Origin: Candidatus Moraniibacteriota bacterium
GTDB taxonomy: Bacteria; Patescibacteriota; Minisyncoccia; CAIUEV01
Reading direction: 5' to 3'
Assembly (NCBI GenBank): GCA_016867255.1
Contig: VGKB01000002.1
Coordinates: forward strand, 1 to 37,184
Length of the DNA: 37,184 nucleotides
Shown: piece after piece, positions 13,986 to 22,229 of the stretch
Layout: each line of letters opens with the position of its first letter
How positions within the stretch are numbered: position 1 is the first letter of the stretch
Program-made: the position numbers and the translations under genes
Notes under the pieces: model-generated
What the model was told of the DNA's origin: nothing
Databases searched by the model: none
Seen by the model: only the letters and a program-made list of their open reading frames with translations

Positions 13986-14285
13986 ATGAAAAAAATCGCG
14001 GTGTTGGGTTTCGTGTTCTTTCTTTTGTGCGTTGCTCTCACATTAGGAACGTGGTGGCTGACCAAGCCGTTGTTGCCATCCACTACGAACCTGATCACCT
14101 CTGCGCCGGCAGAGGAGGTTTTTGACAGGGTTCGCTCAGGGACATCAGACCGGGAGGTATTTGATTACCTCCGGGGTGGTGGTGGACCCAGACCAGATCC
14201 ATCCACCACAACGACAACGCCCACCGAACCCAGCAGACCCAAGCCGGGACCTAACCGTAACCGGCCGATGCCGATAAAGATCTGA
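13986..14285 (+). CDS. Small membrane-anchored Pro/Thr-rich protein
   Basis: 99 residues. MKKIAVLGFVFFLLCVALTL is a signal-anchor or signal peptide. A short middle part follows (SAPAEEVFDRVRSGTSDREVFDYLRGG), then a low-complexity tail rich in Pro, Thr, Gly and Arg (STTTTTPTEPSRPKPGP...). The middle part, with its repeated VFDxxR pattern, is the only likely folded or binding segment. The product is expected to face the outside with a flexible tail. No family is recognised. The start is set by GAGGAGGG 7 bases upstream. The gene stands alone between leader C and a strong terminator. Confidence 0.8.
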   Translation: MKKIAVLGFVFFLLCVALTLGTWWLTKPLLPSTTNLITSAPAEEVFDRVRSGTSDREVFDYLRGGGGPRPDPSTTTTTPTEPSRPKPGPNRNRPMPIKI

Positions 14286-14290
14286 CCCTT

Positions 14291-14343
14291 AGGGACAAGG
14301 TGCCAGCCGTTACTTTTTACGGCTCCCCGCCTTGTCCCTTTTT
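14291..14343 (+). terminator. Rho-independent terminator of the 13986 gene
   Basis: AGGGACAAGG pairs with CCTTGTCCCT, and an inner AGCCGT pairs with ACGGCT, giving a branched or long stem followed by TTTTT. Confidence 0.88.
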
Positions 14344-14371
14344 CTTTTGGACAACAAAAACTGCGTTTGTC

Positions 14372-14533
14372 TTGACAAAACCGTAGTTATTTTGATAATA
14401 AAAGGTTGCCTGATTGGAACTTGCGGCTCAAGTTCCGGGGCGACAGGTTCTTTATAAAACATATTCCTTAGCCAAAAAAGATATCCGCCCCTGGCGGAAA
14501 ACCCAACAACCCGATACCCATAAGGAGGAGTTT
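14372..14533 (+). promoter_or_regulatory. Promoter and boxA-like structured leader (leader D)
   Basis: TTGACA (14372-14377) and GATAAT (14394-14399) have a 16-bp spacer. GTTGCC near the transcript start can pair with GGCGAC (14439-14444), enclosing a perfect hairpin GGAACTTG-CGGCT-CAAGTTCC (14416-14436). GGTTCTTTATAAAA follows (boxA-like, 14446-14459). AAGGAGGAG lies just before the ATG at 14534. The order matches leaders A-C, although the hairpin sequence differs. Confidence 0.65.
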
Positions 14534-15328
14534 ATGAACAGATTCTGGAAAATCTACATCGTGGCGCTGATCGTCCTGATCGGCGTCTTCTGGGGAATTA
14601 TCTCCACCTGCATAGACAGGGGCTTACACCTGATAGGATCTAAGTTGAGTAGCACGGGCGAACAACAAAGAACTCCGCCAAAATCCCCGATAGAAGTTTG
14701 GGGCGGCTGGATCGGTTTGGAGACCTTAGTTGATAAGGAAGGCAATCCAGTTTGGTCGCCGGCTTACTATGTCAACCCGAAATTGTTTCAGGTTCCCGTA
14801 GATCAAGTTGGGCACTTGATTGTTCCCCTGCCTCCCATATCGGTAAACTGCGAAATAAATGTGGGGAGGAATTTCTGGCTGCACAGAGAGACAGTTATTG
14901 ACAAACTTGAGAAAGAAGGGGGCATCCCTGTTGAGAAAAAAGAGGTGACAACGGGATTTAAGTCGCCTCAGCTCAAGTTCGAACAACCCCCTGAATTCTT
15001 GTTTCCAAGAGTAATAAGGGCATACTTTGACCACCTCAAATGGCTAAACGAGCAATTCGATGAGGCCATTAAGAAATACTCAGATAAACAAGTGGCGAGG
15101 GACGCCCAAAAACACGGGAAGGAAGAAGAGCTTAAGGAAAACATCCGTAAACTCCGCCAAGACAGCGAAGAGTTGCAGAAGTACCGGAAATGGCTGGGAA
15201 AATGCGAGGACTATGTCCTTGTTTTGGCGAAGAGAAAAATATCTGACTCCCGCCTCATGAATGTCGTGTGGGAGTTCTACGTTATACGCAAGGACAGGCT
15301 TGATGAGGAATTGAATAGGGATAAGTAG
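14534..15328 (+). CDS. Membrane-anchored protein with a coiled-coil C-terminus, unknown function
   Basis: 264 residues from the ATG behind AAGGAGGAG. A longer in-frame start at 14414 lies within the leader and is rejected. One N-terminal membrane segment (FWKIYIVALIVLIGVFWGII) is followed by an extracytoplasmic region with an aromatic-rich part (VWGGWIGLETL, VWSPAYYVNPKLFQVPVDQVG, PLPPISVNCEINV). That part looks like a small beta domain, possibly SPFH-like or a periplasmic adaptor, but I cannot assign it. The last 100 residues are charged helices (KKYSDKQVARDAQKHGKEEELKENIRKL). Its own promoter, leader and terminator make it a single-gene unit like the genes at 5305 and 13986. Confidence 0.82.
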   Translation: MNRFWKIYIVALIVLIGVFWGIISTCIDRGLHLIGSKLSSTGEQQRTPPKSPIEVWGGWIGLETLVDKEGNPVWSPAYYVNPKLFQVPVDQVGHLIVPLPPISVNCEINVGRNFWLHRETVIDKLEKEGGIPVEKKEVTTGFKSPQLKFEQPPEFLFPRVIRAYFDHLKWLNEQFDEAIKKYSDKQVARDAQKHGKEEELKENIRKLRQDSEELQKYRKWLGKCEDYVLVLAKRKISDSRLMNVVWEFYVIRKDRLDEELNRDK

Positions 15329-15349
15329 GGCGCGTTGTCGGCAACTTCA

Positions 15350-15372
15350 GGCGGGATTTATCCCGCCTTCTT
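15350..15372 (+). terminator. Rho-independent terminator of the 14534 gene
   Basis: GGCGGGAT-TT-ATCCCGCC (15350-15367) is followed by TTCTTT. It reaches the stop codon of the convergent VapC-like gene and may serve both strands. Confidence 0.85.
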
Positions 15373-15761
15373 TATTTGTTTATTTTTAAACCCTTAATTA
15401 CCTTCTTAAGTTTTTCGTCAAAAGTTACTATTTGGTACTGATCGCTCAAGCACACAAGCGAAACATCCACAAATGAAAGATTCTTGCCTGAGCTTCTTTC
15501 AAAACGTCGGACCGTTTCCCAAAATAAATCTTCCGCCGAAAATAAAATCCTCACGTCTTCATTGTCAACAATTTCGGCTAGAAACATATTGGCTATTTTC
15601 TTGGAGCTCTTAGCCGAAAGCACGGTACAGGTTTCCATAATTACGTACTCTGTCACAGCAATTGGAAAAGCAATGCCCCCAAGAAGCTTTCTGGCCCTTT
15701 GATGCAGACTGTCTTTTTCGTGAAAAAACGCAATCCACACGCTCGAGTCTATTACTTTCAT
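15372..15761 (-). CDS. vapC: PIN-domain toxin, VapC-like
   Basis: 129 residues, typical VapC length. The acidic residues of the PIN nuclease site are in place: Asp5 (VIDSSVWI), Glu43 (IMETCTV), Asp99 (SFVDVSLV) and Asp115 (TFDEKL). PIN toxins cut RNA, commonly initiator tRNA or rRNA, in the presence of Mg2+. The start overlaps the end of the upstream antitoxin gene by four bases, and both share an operator-bearing promoter. The target is unknown. Confidence 0.9.
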   Translation of the reverse strand: MKVIDSSVWIAFFHEKDSLHQRARKLLGGIAFPIAVTEYVIMETCTVLSAKSSKKIANMFLAEIVDNEDVRILFSAEDLFWETVRRFERSSGKNLSFVDVSLVCLSDQYQIVTFDEKLKKVIKGLKINK

Positions 15762-15997
15762 ACGCCGTACACTATTTTATCAATCTTTTTGCTTAGATTT
15801 CTATCTTTAGACTTAAATTTGATTTTTTCAAGATCTCTGAAGGTATATCTCGGTTTTACCAAGTTCCCTATAGGCTCAATACGGAAAACCGGTTTAGAGC
15901 TTCTAACTACAATAAAGGAGCTGCCTGCCAAAGCCTCACAGGAGATCCTTCTTAAATCCTTATGTAATTTTTTAATGCCGATTATTTGCGCTTCCAT
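15758..15997 (-). CDS. VapB/Phd-type antitoxin
   Basis: 79 residues. The N-terminal part MEAQIIGIKKLHKDLRRIS and SSFIVVRSSKPVFRIEPI resemble Phd/YefM antitoxins (a short DNA-binding fold with a beta hairpin). The basic C-terminal part (YTFRDLEKIKFKSKDRNLSKKID) would bind the PIN toxin. It overlaps vapC by four bases. An inverted repeat over the -10 region suggests that the complex represses its own promoter. The Phd assignment is by pattern and moderately sure; the antitoxin role follows from position. Confidence 0.78.
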   Translation of the reverse strand: MEAQIIGIKKLHKDLRRISCEALAGSSFIVVRSSKPVFRIEPIGNLVKPRYTFRDLEKIKFKSKDRNLSKKIDKIVYGV

Positions 15998-16011
15998 AAG
16001 ATTTAATTAAA

Positions 16012-16064
16012 AAGGTTAAACTTTAAGTTCACTTATAGTTTAACCTTCATTTTGTTTTTGTCAA
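16012..16064 (-). promoter_or_regulatory. Toxin-antitoxin promoter with palindromic operator
   Basis: On the minus strand TTGACA (16059-16064) and TAAACT (16037-16042) have a 16-bp spacer. An 11-bp perfect inverted repeat (AAGGTTAAACT at 16012-16022 and its complement at 16037-16047) covers the -10 and the predicted start, the expected place for an autorepressor site. Confidence 0.7.
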
Positions 16065-16066
16065 CC

Positions 16067-17125
16067 TCACGGAAAAAGAAGTGAAAGAAACGCACCGAGA
16101 ATGAGAAACGGCCCGAACGGCAGGGCGGTTTTCATCTGGGCGCGGCCAAAAAGCATTAAAACTAAGCCAACCACCGCTCCTGTCTGGAAAGCAAAAAAGA
16201 GCGCCACCAGCGTCTTCCCAACTCCCAAAAAAAGCCCCAGTAAAAACGCCAGCTGGACATCTCCCCTGCCCATCCAAGTCTCCCGGCTTACCCAAACGAT
16301 AAAATAAAAGAAACCGGCGGCAAAAATCCCCGCGGCGAGGCCCGCAAACGTTCGGGATTCCGCCAAAAGGGATAAATACGGATACTCCGCCGGCGTAAAA
16401 AAAAGCGCCTTGAGATGAATCGCCCGCGCGTAAAAATCCGCCGGCGCGAGCCAAAAAGTCTCCAAAAAACCCGGCGGGATAACCCTTAATCCGGCAAGGC
16501 CAGCGGCGTATTCCTTTATCTTCAAGATTAAAATTTGATTTTTGGAAGCTAAAATGCCGATAAAAAGTCCAATGTCCGCGACAAAATTAAACGCCAAAGA
16601 AAAAATAATTCCCCAGATAACATAGGCATCCGGAATCAGCATATGCTTAAGATCATAGACAAAGATAGCAATTAGCGCCGCCGCCACAGCAAAAACGAAA
16701 ATCAGTTCAAAAAACTTCCATCCGGCGTCAAGGGACGCAAGTGAAACGTTTACGCCCACTTTTTCTAAAAGCGTTTTGGTCCCTAATACGCCGAAAAAAT
16801 GGCCCAGCCAATCGTTCCAATAATTATTAAGTGAGAAATAAACAATACCAAGAAACAACACGCCCGTCGCGCCTTCCACCAAAGGGTACTGCCGGCTGAT
16901 TTTACGGCGGCAAAAGCGGCAGCGGCCGCTCAATATGAGAAAACTTAAAAGTGGGATGTTATCCTGCCACGGGAGCTGCCTCCTGCAGTGAGGGCAAAAC
17001 GACCGTCCGCCAATTCCCCTTCCCTTTTCGGTGCGATAGATTACGACATTGAGAAAACTGCCGGCAATAAGGCCGAGCAAAGCGCTAAAAAAATACGGCA
17101 CGGCATTAGAAAGAATTTCTAACAT
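16067..17125 (-). CDS. pilD: Prepilin peptidase (type IV leader peptidase, A24 family)
   Basis: 352 residues from the start at 17125; a longer in-frame start at 17185 would add 20 charged residues in front of the first membrane helix and is less likely. The family motif GSFLNVVIYR is followed by two CxxC pairs (CPHC, CRFC) of the cytoplasmic zinc-binding loop. The two catalytic Asp motifs are YDLKHMLIPD and GRGDVQLAFLLGLFLG. The enzyme removes leader peptides from type IV prepilins and N-methylates the new N-terminus in the membrane. An unusually long stretch of about 65 residues lies between membrane segments in the C-terminal half (about residues 195-260). Pilin genes are not in this window. 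Confidence 0.93.
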   Translation of the reverse strand: MLEILSNAVPYFFSALLGLIAGSFLNVVIYRTEKGRGIGGRSFCPHCRRQLPWQDNIPLLSFLILSGRCRFCRRKISRQYPLVEGATGVLFLGIVYFSLNNYWNDWLGHFFGVLGTKTLLEKVGVNVSLASLDAGWKFFELIFVFAVAAALIAIFVYDLKHMLIPDAYVIWGIIFSLAFNFVADIGLFIGILASKNQILILKIKEYAAGLAGLRVIPPGFLETFWLAPADFYARAIHLKALFFTPAEYPYLSLLAESRTFAGLAAGIFAAGFFYFIVWVSRETWMGRGDVQLAFLLGLFLGVGKTLVALFFAFQTGAVVGLVLMLFGRAQMKTALPFGPFLILGAFLSLLFP

Positions 17126-17136
17126 TTTGATATTCT

Positions 17137-17279
17137 GATGGTTACAAAACTCAATTTTTTTAATTTTTTTGTATCTAGCTCGCATTGCAGTTAATGCCTC
17201 TCAGGCGACCTGCCCGCCGAAGCCTCGGCGCAGGCGGGCGTCCCACAAAAAAATTAAAATGGGGAGTTTTGTAACCATC
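17137..17279. repeat. Inverted repeat pair upstream of pilD
   Basis: A 16-bp sequence (GATGGTTACAAAACTC, 17137-17152) recurs exactly inverted at 17264-17279. The 111 bases between include AT-rich runs and a palindromic GC-rich element (GCCCGCC 17212-17218 and GGCGGGC 17233-17239) of the type also found in dnaE. Flanking inverted repeats of this kind suggest a small non-autonomous inserted element. Confidence 0.6.
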
Positions 17280-17287
17280 TAATTCAA

Positions 17288-17584
17288 TTATATTACCACC
17301 TTTATCTCTTTCACCGTAACCCCCTTGTTTTTCAGCTCTGCCATTGTCTCTTCCTTCCGCAAATAAATTTCCTGCCTTTGCGCTGCGGAAGCAGTCTTTA
17401 TTTTCAAAATCCCGTCCCGATAGGAAACCAGCTGAACCCCTTCCAAATGTTTCCTGGCATTTCCTAACTTTTTCAAGATATTTGCGGCCTGGCCGGCCTG
17501 TACCGCCCTTAATAAATGCGGCTTCTTTATGCTTCCGCCAAGCCCCACGCCTAATTTTGGGATTCTACGCGCCTTAAAATACAT
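17288..17584 (-). CDS. DciA-like (DUF721) protein
   Basis: 98 residues. The C-terminal two thirds follow the DUF721 pattern: a helix (AANILKKLGNARKHLEG), strands (VQLVSYRDGILKIKTAS), then SAAQRQEIYLRKEETMAELKNK and a final strand (VTVKEIKVVI). DciA loads the replicative helicase in bacteria without DnaC or DnaI. Its place 80 bp after dnaE on the same strand fits a replication role. The protein is at the short end for the family and lacks a long N-terminal extension. The fold call is moderately confident; the helicase-loading role is by family. Confidence 0.68.
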   Translation of the reverse strand: MYFKARRIPKLGVGLGGSIKKPHLLRAVQAGQAANILKKLGNARKHLEGVQLVSYRDGILKIKTASAAQRQEIYLRKEETMAELKNKGVTVKEIKVVI

Positions 17585-17603
17585 AAAATTAAATTACAAA
17601 ATA

Positions 17604-17660
17604 CAAAGTGTAAAGTTACAAAAAAAATACCCCTCCCATTTTTTGTAACTTTGTACTTTG
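17604..17660 (-). terminator. Long inverted repeat between dnaE and the DciA-like gene
   Basis: Arms of 22 bases at 17604-17625 and 17639-17660 pair with two mismatches and have A/T runs at the loop side. It sits directly after the dnaE stop on the minus strand and may terminate or attenuate read-through into the DciA-like gene. Confidence 0.5.
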
Positions 17661-17664
17661 CGCT

Positions 17665-20600
17665 TTATTCTCCTTCCCATCTCACCCTTCCTTCCCCTAA
17701 AATATCCACCAATTGTTTCTTTAAAGTTTCGGTAAATTTTACCAAATATTGCGTCCTATAATCATTTACGACATTTTTTCCACCATTTTTAATCTTCAAA
17801 ATTACCGGGATTTTCCCTTTTGCGGAATTACCCAAGACTAAGTTTAACCGTGGAATCACTAACTCGGCGTTAAGCGACTTATCAAGATGGAGAAAAACTT
17901 CCCCTGATTTGATGATTTCCAAAAGAGAAGCACCTCCATGCCCCTTTGTTGCCACACTTTTATCTTTTTTAAAAAGATTTTTCTTTGATTTGACTGGACC
18001 AGCCGCGTTTGTTTGACTATTGGAATTTCCTTGAAACTGCCTGCCCGTCCCTGCCTCGCCGGCAGGCGGGCGGTAGGCGGGGGAATTTGGAACTTTCTTG
18101 GCTATTTGTCCCTCCTCCGCCATTTTGGCAAATTCCGCAAGCGGGTATCCCTTTTCCACTAATACTTTAATACTGTCGTCTTTAGTGCTGACTCGTCCTT
18201 CAACCACTAGTTTCGCCCCCGAAAACCACAGCGCCTGATTCTCCGCGTAAGTACGCGGAAAAACAATCACTTCCAGCCGGCCGCTCAGATCTTCAATTTC
18301 CGCAAAAACCATTAAATCATTGGCCTTTGTGTAAATTTTCTTCACTCTTCCCACCACTCCAGCCACCCGGACCGGCCTCCGATCATCCTTCATCGTAAGC
18401 GCGCTGATTCCTGCCGCGTATTTTTCCATCAACTCCCGGTACTCATCCAAGGGATGGCCGGAGACAAAAAGCCCCAGTAATTCCTTTTCCCATTTTAGCC
18501 GCTCCTCGTCACTAGCCGCTTCCCCCGGAACCAAAGTAATGTCGTGGGTCGTCTCGCCAAAAAGCCCTTGCAGCTGCGCTTTCTCAGTTTGCTGTTTGTG
18601 AAATTGCAAAAACCGGTCCAGATTGGAGAGTAAAAGCCCCCTTTCGCCAAACTCCTTCATCGCTCCCGCCCTAATCAAGCTTTCCAGTGATTTTTTGTTT
18701 AGGTCTTTGTCCTGAATCCTCTTTAGAAAATCGCCGATACCCTTGAATTCTCCGTTCCTTCGCCTCTCGCTTACAATCATTTCCACAATATGATCCCCCA
18801 CGTTTTTTACGGCCTTGAGCCCAAACCTGATTAGCTGTTTTTTTTCTTTTCCTTTTTTTTCTTCCTCATCAATTACCGTAAAGTTGCCAAAACTCTGGTT
18901 TACCGAGGGCGGTAAAACCGCAATGCCTAGCTGGCGGCACTCTTCCACTTCAATGGCAATCCGGTCAATGTCATTCTGGTCCGCCGTAAGGAGCGCCGCC
19001 ATAAATTCCGCTGGATAATTCCCTTTGAGGTAGGCCGTTTGGTAGCCAATCATGGCGTAGCAGGCCGCGTGGCTGCGATTGAATCCGTATTGGGCAAACT
19101 TTTCCATATCGGAAAAAGCTTTCTCGGCAATTCTCTTCCCCACCCCATTTTTCACACAGCCCCTGACAAAATCCTCCCGCAGTTTCAAAATTAGCTCCGG
19201 AATTTTTTTGCCCATTCCCTTTCTTAAAGTATCCGCTTCTCCGCCGGTAAATCCAGCCATATCCTTGCTAAGCTGCATTACCTGTTCCTGATAAACAATC
19301 ACGCCGTAGGTGTTCTTGAGCGCCTGTTCCATAGAAGGATGTTCATAGTGGATGCTTCTCTCTCCGTGCTTGCGGGCAATAAATTCGTCCACCATTCCCG
19401 AGTTAAGCGGACCGGGGCGGTAGAGAGCCGCCATCGCGATCAAATCTTCAAAAGAAGTGGGATGCAGTTTCCTAAGGTAGCGGCGCATGCCGGAGGACTC
19501 ATACTGGAAAAAGCCGGTAGTCTCGCCCTTTTGAAAAAGCGCGAATGCCTTGGGGTCGTTAAGCGGGATATTGCTCAGGTCAATTTCCGCGCCGTAGCGG
19601 TGTTTGATAATATTCACTGTGTTTTGTAGAAGCGTCAGGTTTTTAAGCCCCAAAAAATCCATTTTCAAAAGCCCCACTTTTTCCACTGATTTCATTTCAT
19701 ATTGGGTGATAACCGTCTTGTCTTCATTAGAAGCGTATTGGAGGGGAGCGAAATTCGTGAGCTCCTCCGGCGCGATCACTACGCCGCAGGCGTGGCGGGA
19801 GGCGTGGCGGGCCACTCCTTCCAATCGCTTGGCGTTGTCAATAAGTTTGGTAATGGCAGGATCTTTTTCGTAAATTTCCTGGAGATCGGACGCCGCGGCA
19901 AGGGCTTCCTTGAAATTCATCATCATGGGAACCATTTTGGCCACCCGGTCGCAAAGTTCGTAAGGGTAGCCCAAAACCCGGCCCACGTCGCGCACTGAGG
20001 CTCGCGCCGCCATCGTCCCAAAAGTGATAATTTGCGCCACTTTTTCCCGTCCATAATTTTCCGCCACGTAATCAATCACTTCGTCGCGGCGGTTGTCCGC
20101 GAAATCCACGTCAATATCCGGCATGCTTATCCGGTCCGGATTTAAGAAACGTTCAAAAAGGAGGTCGTATTTGATTGGGTCTATTTCAGTAATTCCCAGC
20201 AAAAAGGAAATGAGACTGCCCGCCGCCGAGCCCCGACCCGGCCCCACTACAATTCCCTGCCCCTTGGCCCAATTAACGAAGTCCTGCACAATTAAAAGAT
20301 AGGAAGCAAACCCCATGCGTTTAATTGTTTCAATTTCGTAATTAAAACGTTCGCGAATTTCCTTGTCCGCCTCTTTTAGATTTTTGCCAAAACGCCTCTG
20401 CATTCCAATGTCGCACAATTCTAAAAGGTAGGATTCCGGGGTCTTTTCCCGCGGGGTGGGAAAGGCCGGCAGAAACGACTTGCCTAAAGGGATTTCCAAA
20501 TTGCACTCCGCAGCAATTTTTTGGCTGTTCTCCACCGCTTCCGGCACATCCAAAAAATTGCTGCGGATTTCTTCGCCGGTGCGAAAATGCAAATTAAATT

Positions 20601-21315
20601 CTCTCAGCGACAGCCGGTCTGTATCTTCCACCTTCTTCCCCGACTGGACGCAAAGTAAAATATCCTGCGCCTCTTTGTCATCCGGCCGCACATAATGGAC
20701 ATCGGAAGTCGCGATTAGCGGAGCGCCGGTTTTCCGCGCCAGCGCCTTCAGCCGTTCATTTATCGTTTTATACTGCTCGTGGGGTTGGAGTTCCAGATAA
20801 AAATTCCCCTTCCCGAAAATTTCCTGATATTCCCAAACAGCTCTTTCGGCTTTCTCAATTTTTCCTAATTCCAAAAACCGCGGGACTTCCCCGGCACCGC
20901 AGGCGGAAAGGGCAATAATCCCCTCCGCGTAACTTCTAAGTATTTTTTTGTCTATTCGCGGCTTGTAGTAAAACCCTTCCAAATGGCCAATCGTCACAAT
21001 CTTCAAAAGATTGCGGTAGCCGGTCTGGTTTTTGGAAAGCAAGACTAGGTGGCGATATTTTTCCCCGTTTTTGGCTTGGTTTTTCTTTTTATGGTCTTCC
21101 GTCAAATACACTTCGCAGCCAATAATCGGTTTTATCCCCGCTTCGCGGGCTTTCTCGTAAAACTCAATCGCCCCGTACATATTGCCGTGATCGGTAAGCG
21201 CCAAAGCCGGCATGCCGAGCTCTTTGGCCCGGTTTACTAACTCTCCGATTTTCGCCATCCCGTCTAACAAAGAATAGTGGGAATGGACATGAAGATGAAC
21301 AAAGGACTTAGACAT
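17665..21315 (-). CDS. dnaE: DNA polymerase III alpha subunit
   Basis: 1216 residues, the normal length of DnaE. The N-terminal PHP domain starts FVHLHVHSHYSLLDGMAKI and continues with LTDHGNMYGAIEFY and GCEVYL, retaining the metal-binding His/Asp/Glu set. The polymerase core carries PGRGSAAGSLISF and the catalytic PDIDVDF at about residue 400. A tandem helix-hairpin-helix region (FGLKAVKNVGDHIV) and an OB-fold (VRVAGVVGRVKKIYTKANDLMVFAEIEDL) follow. It is the replicative polymerase. Between the OB-fold and the C-terminal domain lies a non-conserved insert (about residues 1085-1130, SPAYRPPAGEAGTGRQFQG), partly encoded by a palindromic GC-rich repeat. It is followed by the DciA-like gene on the same strand. 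Confidence 0.97.
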   Translation of the reverse strand: MSKSFVHLHVHSHYSLLDGMAKIGELVNRAKELGMPALALTDHGNMYGAIEFYEKAREAGIKPIIGCEVYLTEDHKKKNQAKNGEKYRHLVLLSKNQTGYRNLLKIVTIGHLEGFYYKPRIDKKILRSYAEGIIALSACGAGEVPRFLELGKIEKAERAVWEYQEIFGKGNFYLELQPHEQYKTINERLKALARKTGAPLIATSDVHYVRPDDKEAQDILLCVQSGKKVEDTDRLSLREFNLHFRTGEEIRSNFLDVPEAVENSQKIAAECNLEIPLGKSFLPAFPTPREKTPESYLLELCDIGMQRRFGKNLKEADKEIRERFNYEIETIKRMGFASYLLIVQDFVNWAKGQGIVVGPGRGSAAGSLISFLLGITEIDPIKYDLLFERFLNPDRISMPDIDVDFADNRRDEVIDYVAENYGREKVAQIITFGTMAARASVRDVGRVLGYPYELCDRVAKMVPMMMNFKEALAAASDLQEIYEKDPAITKLIDNAKRLEGVARHASRHACGVVIAPEELTNFAPLQYASNEDKTVITQYEMKSVEKVGLLKMDFLGLKNLTLLQNTVNIIKHRYGAEIDLSNIPLNDPKAFALFQKGETTGFFQYESSGMRRYLRKLHPTSFEDLIAMAALYRPGPLNSGMVDEFIARKHGERSIHYEHPSMEQALKNTYGVIVYQEQVMQLSKDMAGFTGGEADTLRKGMGKKIPELILKLREDFVRGCVKNGVGKRIAEKAFSDMEKFAQYGFNRSHAACYAMIGYQTAYLKGNYPAEFMAALLTADQNDIDRIAIEVEECRQLGIAVLPPSVNQSFGNFTVIDEEEKKGKEKKQLIRFGLKAVKNVGDHIVEMIVSERRRNGEFKGIGDFLKRIQDKDLNKKSLESLIRAGAMKEFGERGLLLSNLDRFLQFHKQQTEKAQLQGLFGETTHDITLVPGEAASDEERLKWEKELLGLFVSGHPLDEYRELMEKYAAGISALTMKDDRRPVRVAGVVGRVKKIYTKANDLMVFAEIEDLSGRLEVIVFPRTYAENQALWFSGAKLVVEGRVSTKDDSIKVLVEKGYPLAEFAKMAEEGQIAKKVPNSPAYRPPAGEAGTGRQFQGNSNSQTNAAGPVKSKKNLFKKDKSVATKGHGGASLLEIIKSGEVFLHLDKSLNAELVIPRLNLVLGNSAKGKIPVILKIKNGGKNVVNDYRTQYLVKFTETLKKQLVDILGEGRVRWEGE
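18039..18080. repeat. GC-rich palindromic element inside dnaE
   Basis: CTGCC-TCGCC-GGCAG (18051-18065) is flanked by further complementary CCCG/CGGG bases. It encodes the Pro/Gly-rich insert (YRPPAGEAGTG). Related CTGCC/GGCAG palindromes occur near 17209-17240 and 36678-36690, both intergenic. Confidence 0.65.
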
Positions 21316-21565
21316 AATTGTTCTTCTTGAAAATAAAATCTGATAAATCCTAAATTGAAAATGCTAAGTTCCAAAAAACTCTAAATCTCAAGCACTAATT
21401 TAGGATTTGGTGCTTAGCGCGATTTGTAGCTTAGAATTTTTAATTTAGTGCTTTGAAACCATAAGATCGGTTTCGATATTCAATATTATTAAACAAGCAA
21501 ACCGGAAGAATTAACAAATGTGTAATTTATCTATATTATTACATCAGTAAATCATAAAATAAAAA
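21316..21565. other. AT-rich intergenic region with repeated 'TTTAGGATTTGG / GCTTAG' strings
   Basis: Between divergent dnaE and the 21566 gene lie strings such as CCTAAATTGAAAATGCTAAG and their inverted relatives (TTAGGATTTGGTGCTTAGCG, TTAGAATTTTTAATTTAG). They can fold back on each other. I see no gene. TATATTATTA at 21532-21541 could serve as a -10 region for the rightward gene. Confidence 0.4.
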
Positions 21566-22186
21566 ATGCTGGAGCAAGCAGGTCGTTTTTTGGTTAGAGA
21601 AAAATACCTGGACCCGCGATACAAAAACCAATTAGAAGAATGGGAGAAGCAAAAAATAGCGGAGGCGGAAAAAAAAGTCGCAAACCTCGGGCGCTACCGG
21701 ACGATCAAGGCGCGGGCGGCGATGGCGAAAGAAGAAATTGAAAAATTTGAGGAAGGCATAAAATACGGGGGGAAAATTTTTTTTCCGCTCCTTTTCGCCT
21801 GCGCTTTAGCCACCGACTTTGCCGATTCGCTCCCGGTCTTTATTGACAAGCTCATAAAAATTGCCGCTCTGGCGGTCATTTGGTACAACATTCTCGTAAA
21901 AGGAAGCGCTCCGGGCTATCTGGACCCCAAATATCGGGTGGAGATTAGCTTTCGCGTCCGCCTGATTATGCGCCTCCTCGGCTTGGCCGATCTTCTTCCT
22001 TTTATTGATGTTTTACCTCTGACTACCCTTTCGGTCTTTATCGTCTGGATTCGCGTTCGCAGGCAAATCCGGGAGCGAAAAAGGGGGTTTGAAGAGCAGG
22101 AGCAGAAGGGCTCCGCCATTGCCGATTCCGGGAATCAAGCCGGGCAACAACTCCAACAGGAAGAACCCCAACGACTTGCCGCTTAA
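21566..22186 (+). CDS. Membrane protein of unknown function upstream of the VirB6-like gene
   Basis: 206 residues. A long amphipathic and coiled N-terminus (residues 1-70, rich in Lys/Glu/Ala) is followed by two hydrophobic segments (about 74-92 and 95-110), a basic linker (GYLDPKYRVEISFRVRLIMR), and two more hydrophobic stretches (about 136-160). The tail is rich in Gln, Glu and Arg. No family is recognised. It lies 43 bases upstream of the VirB6-like gene in the same direction, so the two are likely co-transcribed, and it may be an accessory part of the same membrane complex. No clear Shine-Dalgarno precedes the ATG. Confidence 0.78.
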   Translation: MLEQAGRFLVREKYLDPRYKNQLEEWEKQKIAEAEKKVANLGRYRTIKARAAMAKEEIEKFEEGIKYGGKIFFPLLFACALATDFADSLPVFIDKLIKIAALAVIWYNILVKGSAPGYLDPKYRVEISFRVRLIMRLLGLADLLPFIDVLPLTTLSVFIVWIRVRRQIRERKRGFEEQEQKGSAIADSGNQAGQQLQQEEPQRLAA

Positions 22187-22229
22187 ACAGAGCAAAGACA
22201 TAAAAAACAATCAAAAACAAATTAAAACA

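Noticed and set aside
14414..14533. Longer start for the 14534 membrane protein
   Set aside because: These bases form the hairpins and boxA of leader D, and the ATG at 14534 has a strong Shine-Dalgarno and begins a membrane anchor.
16047..16454. Minus-strand frame of 135 codons overlapping pilD
   Set aside because: It is an alternative frame of the prepilin peptidase, which has complete family motifs.
22089..22229. Longer start for the VirB6-like gene
   Set aside because: It overlaps the upstream gene by about 100 bases and encodes a Pro/Asn/Lys stretch in front of a signal segment.
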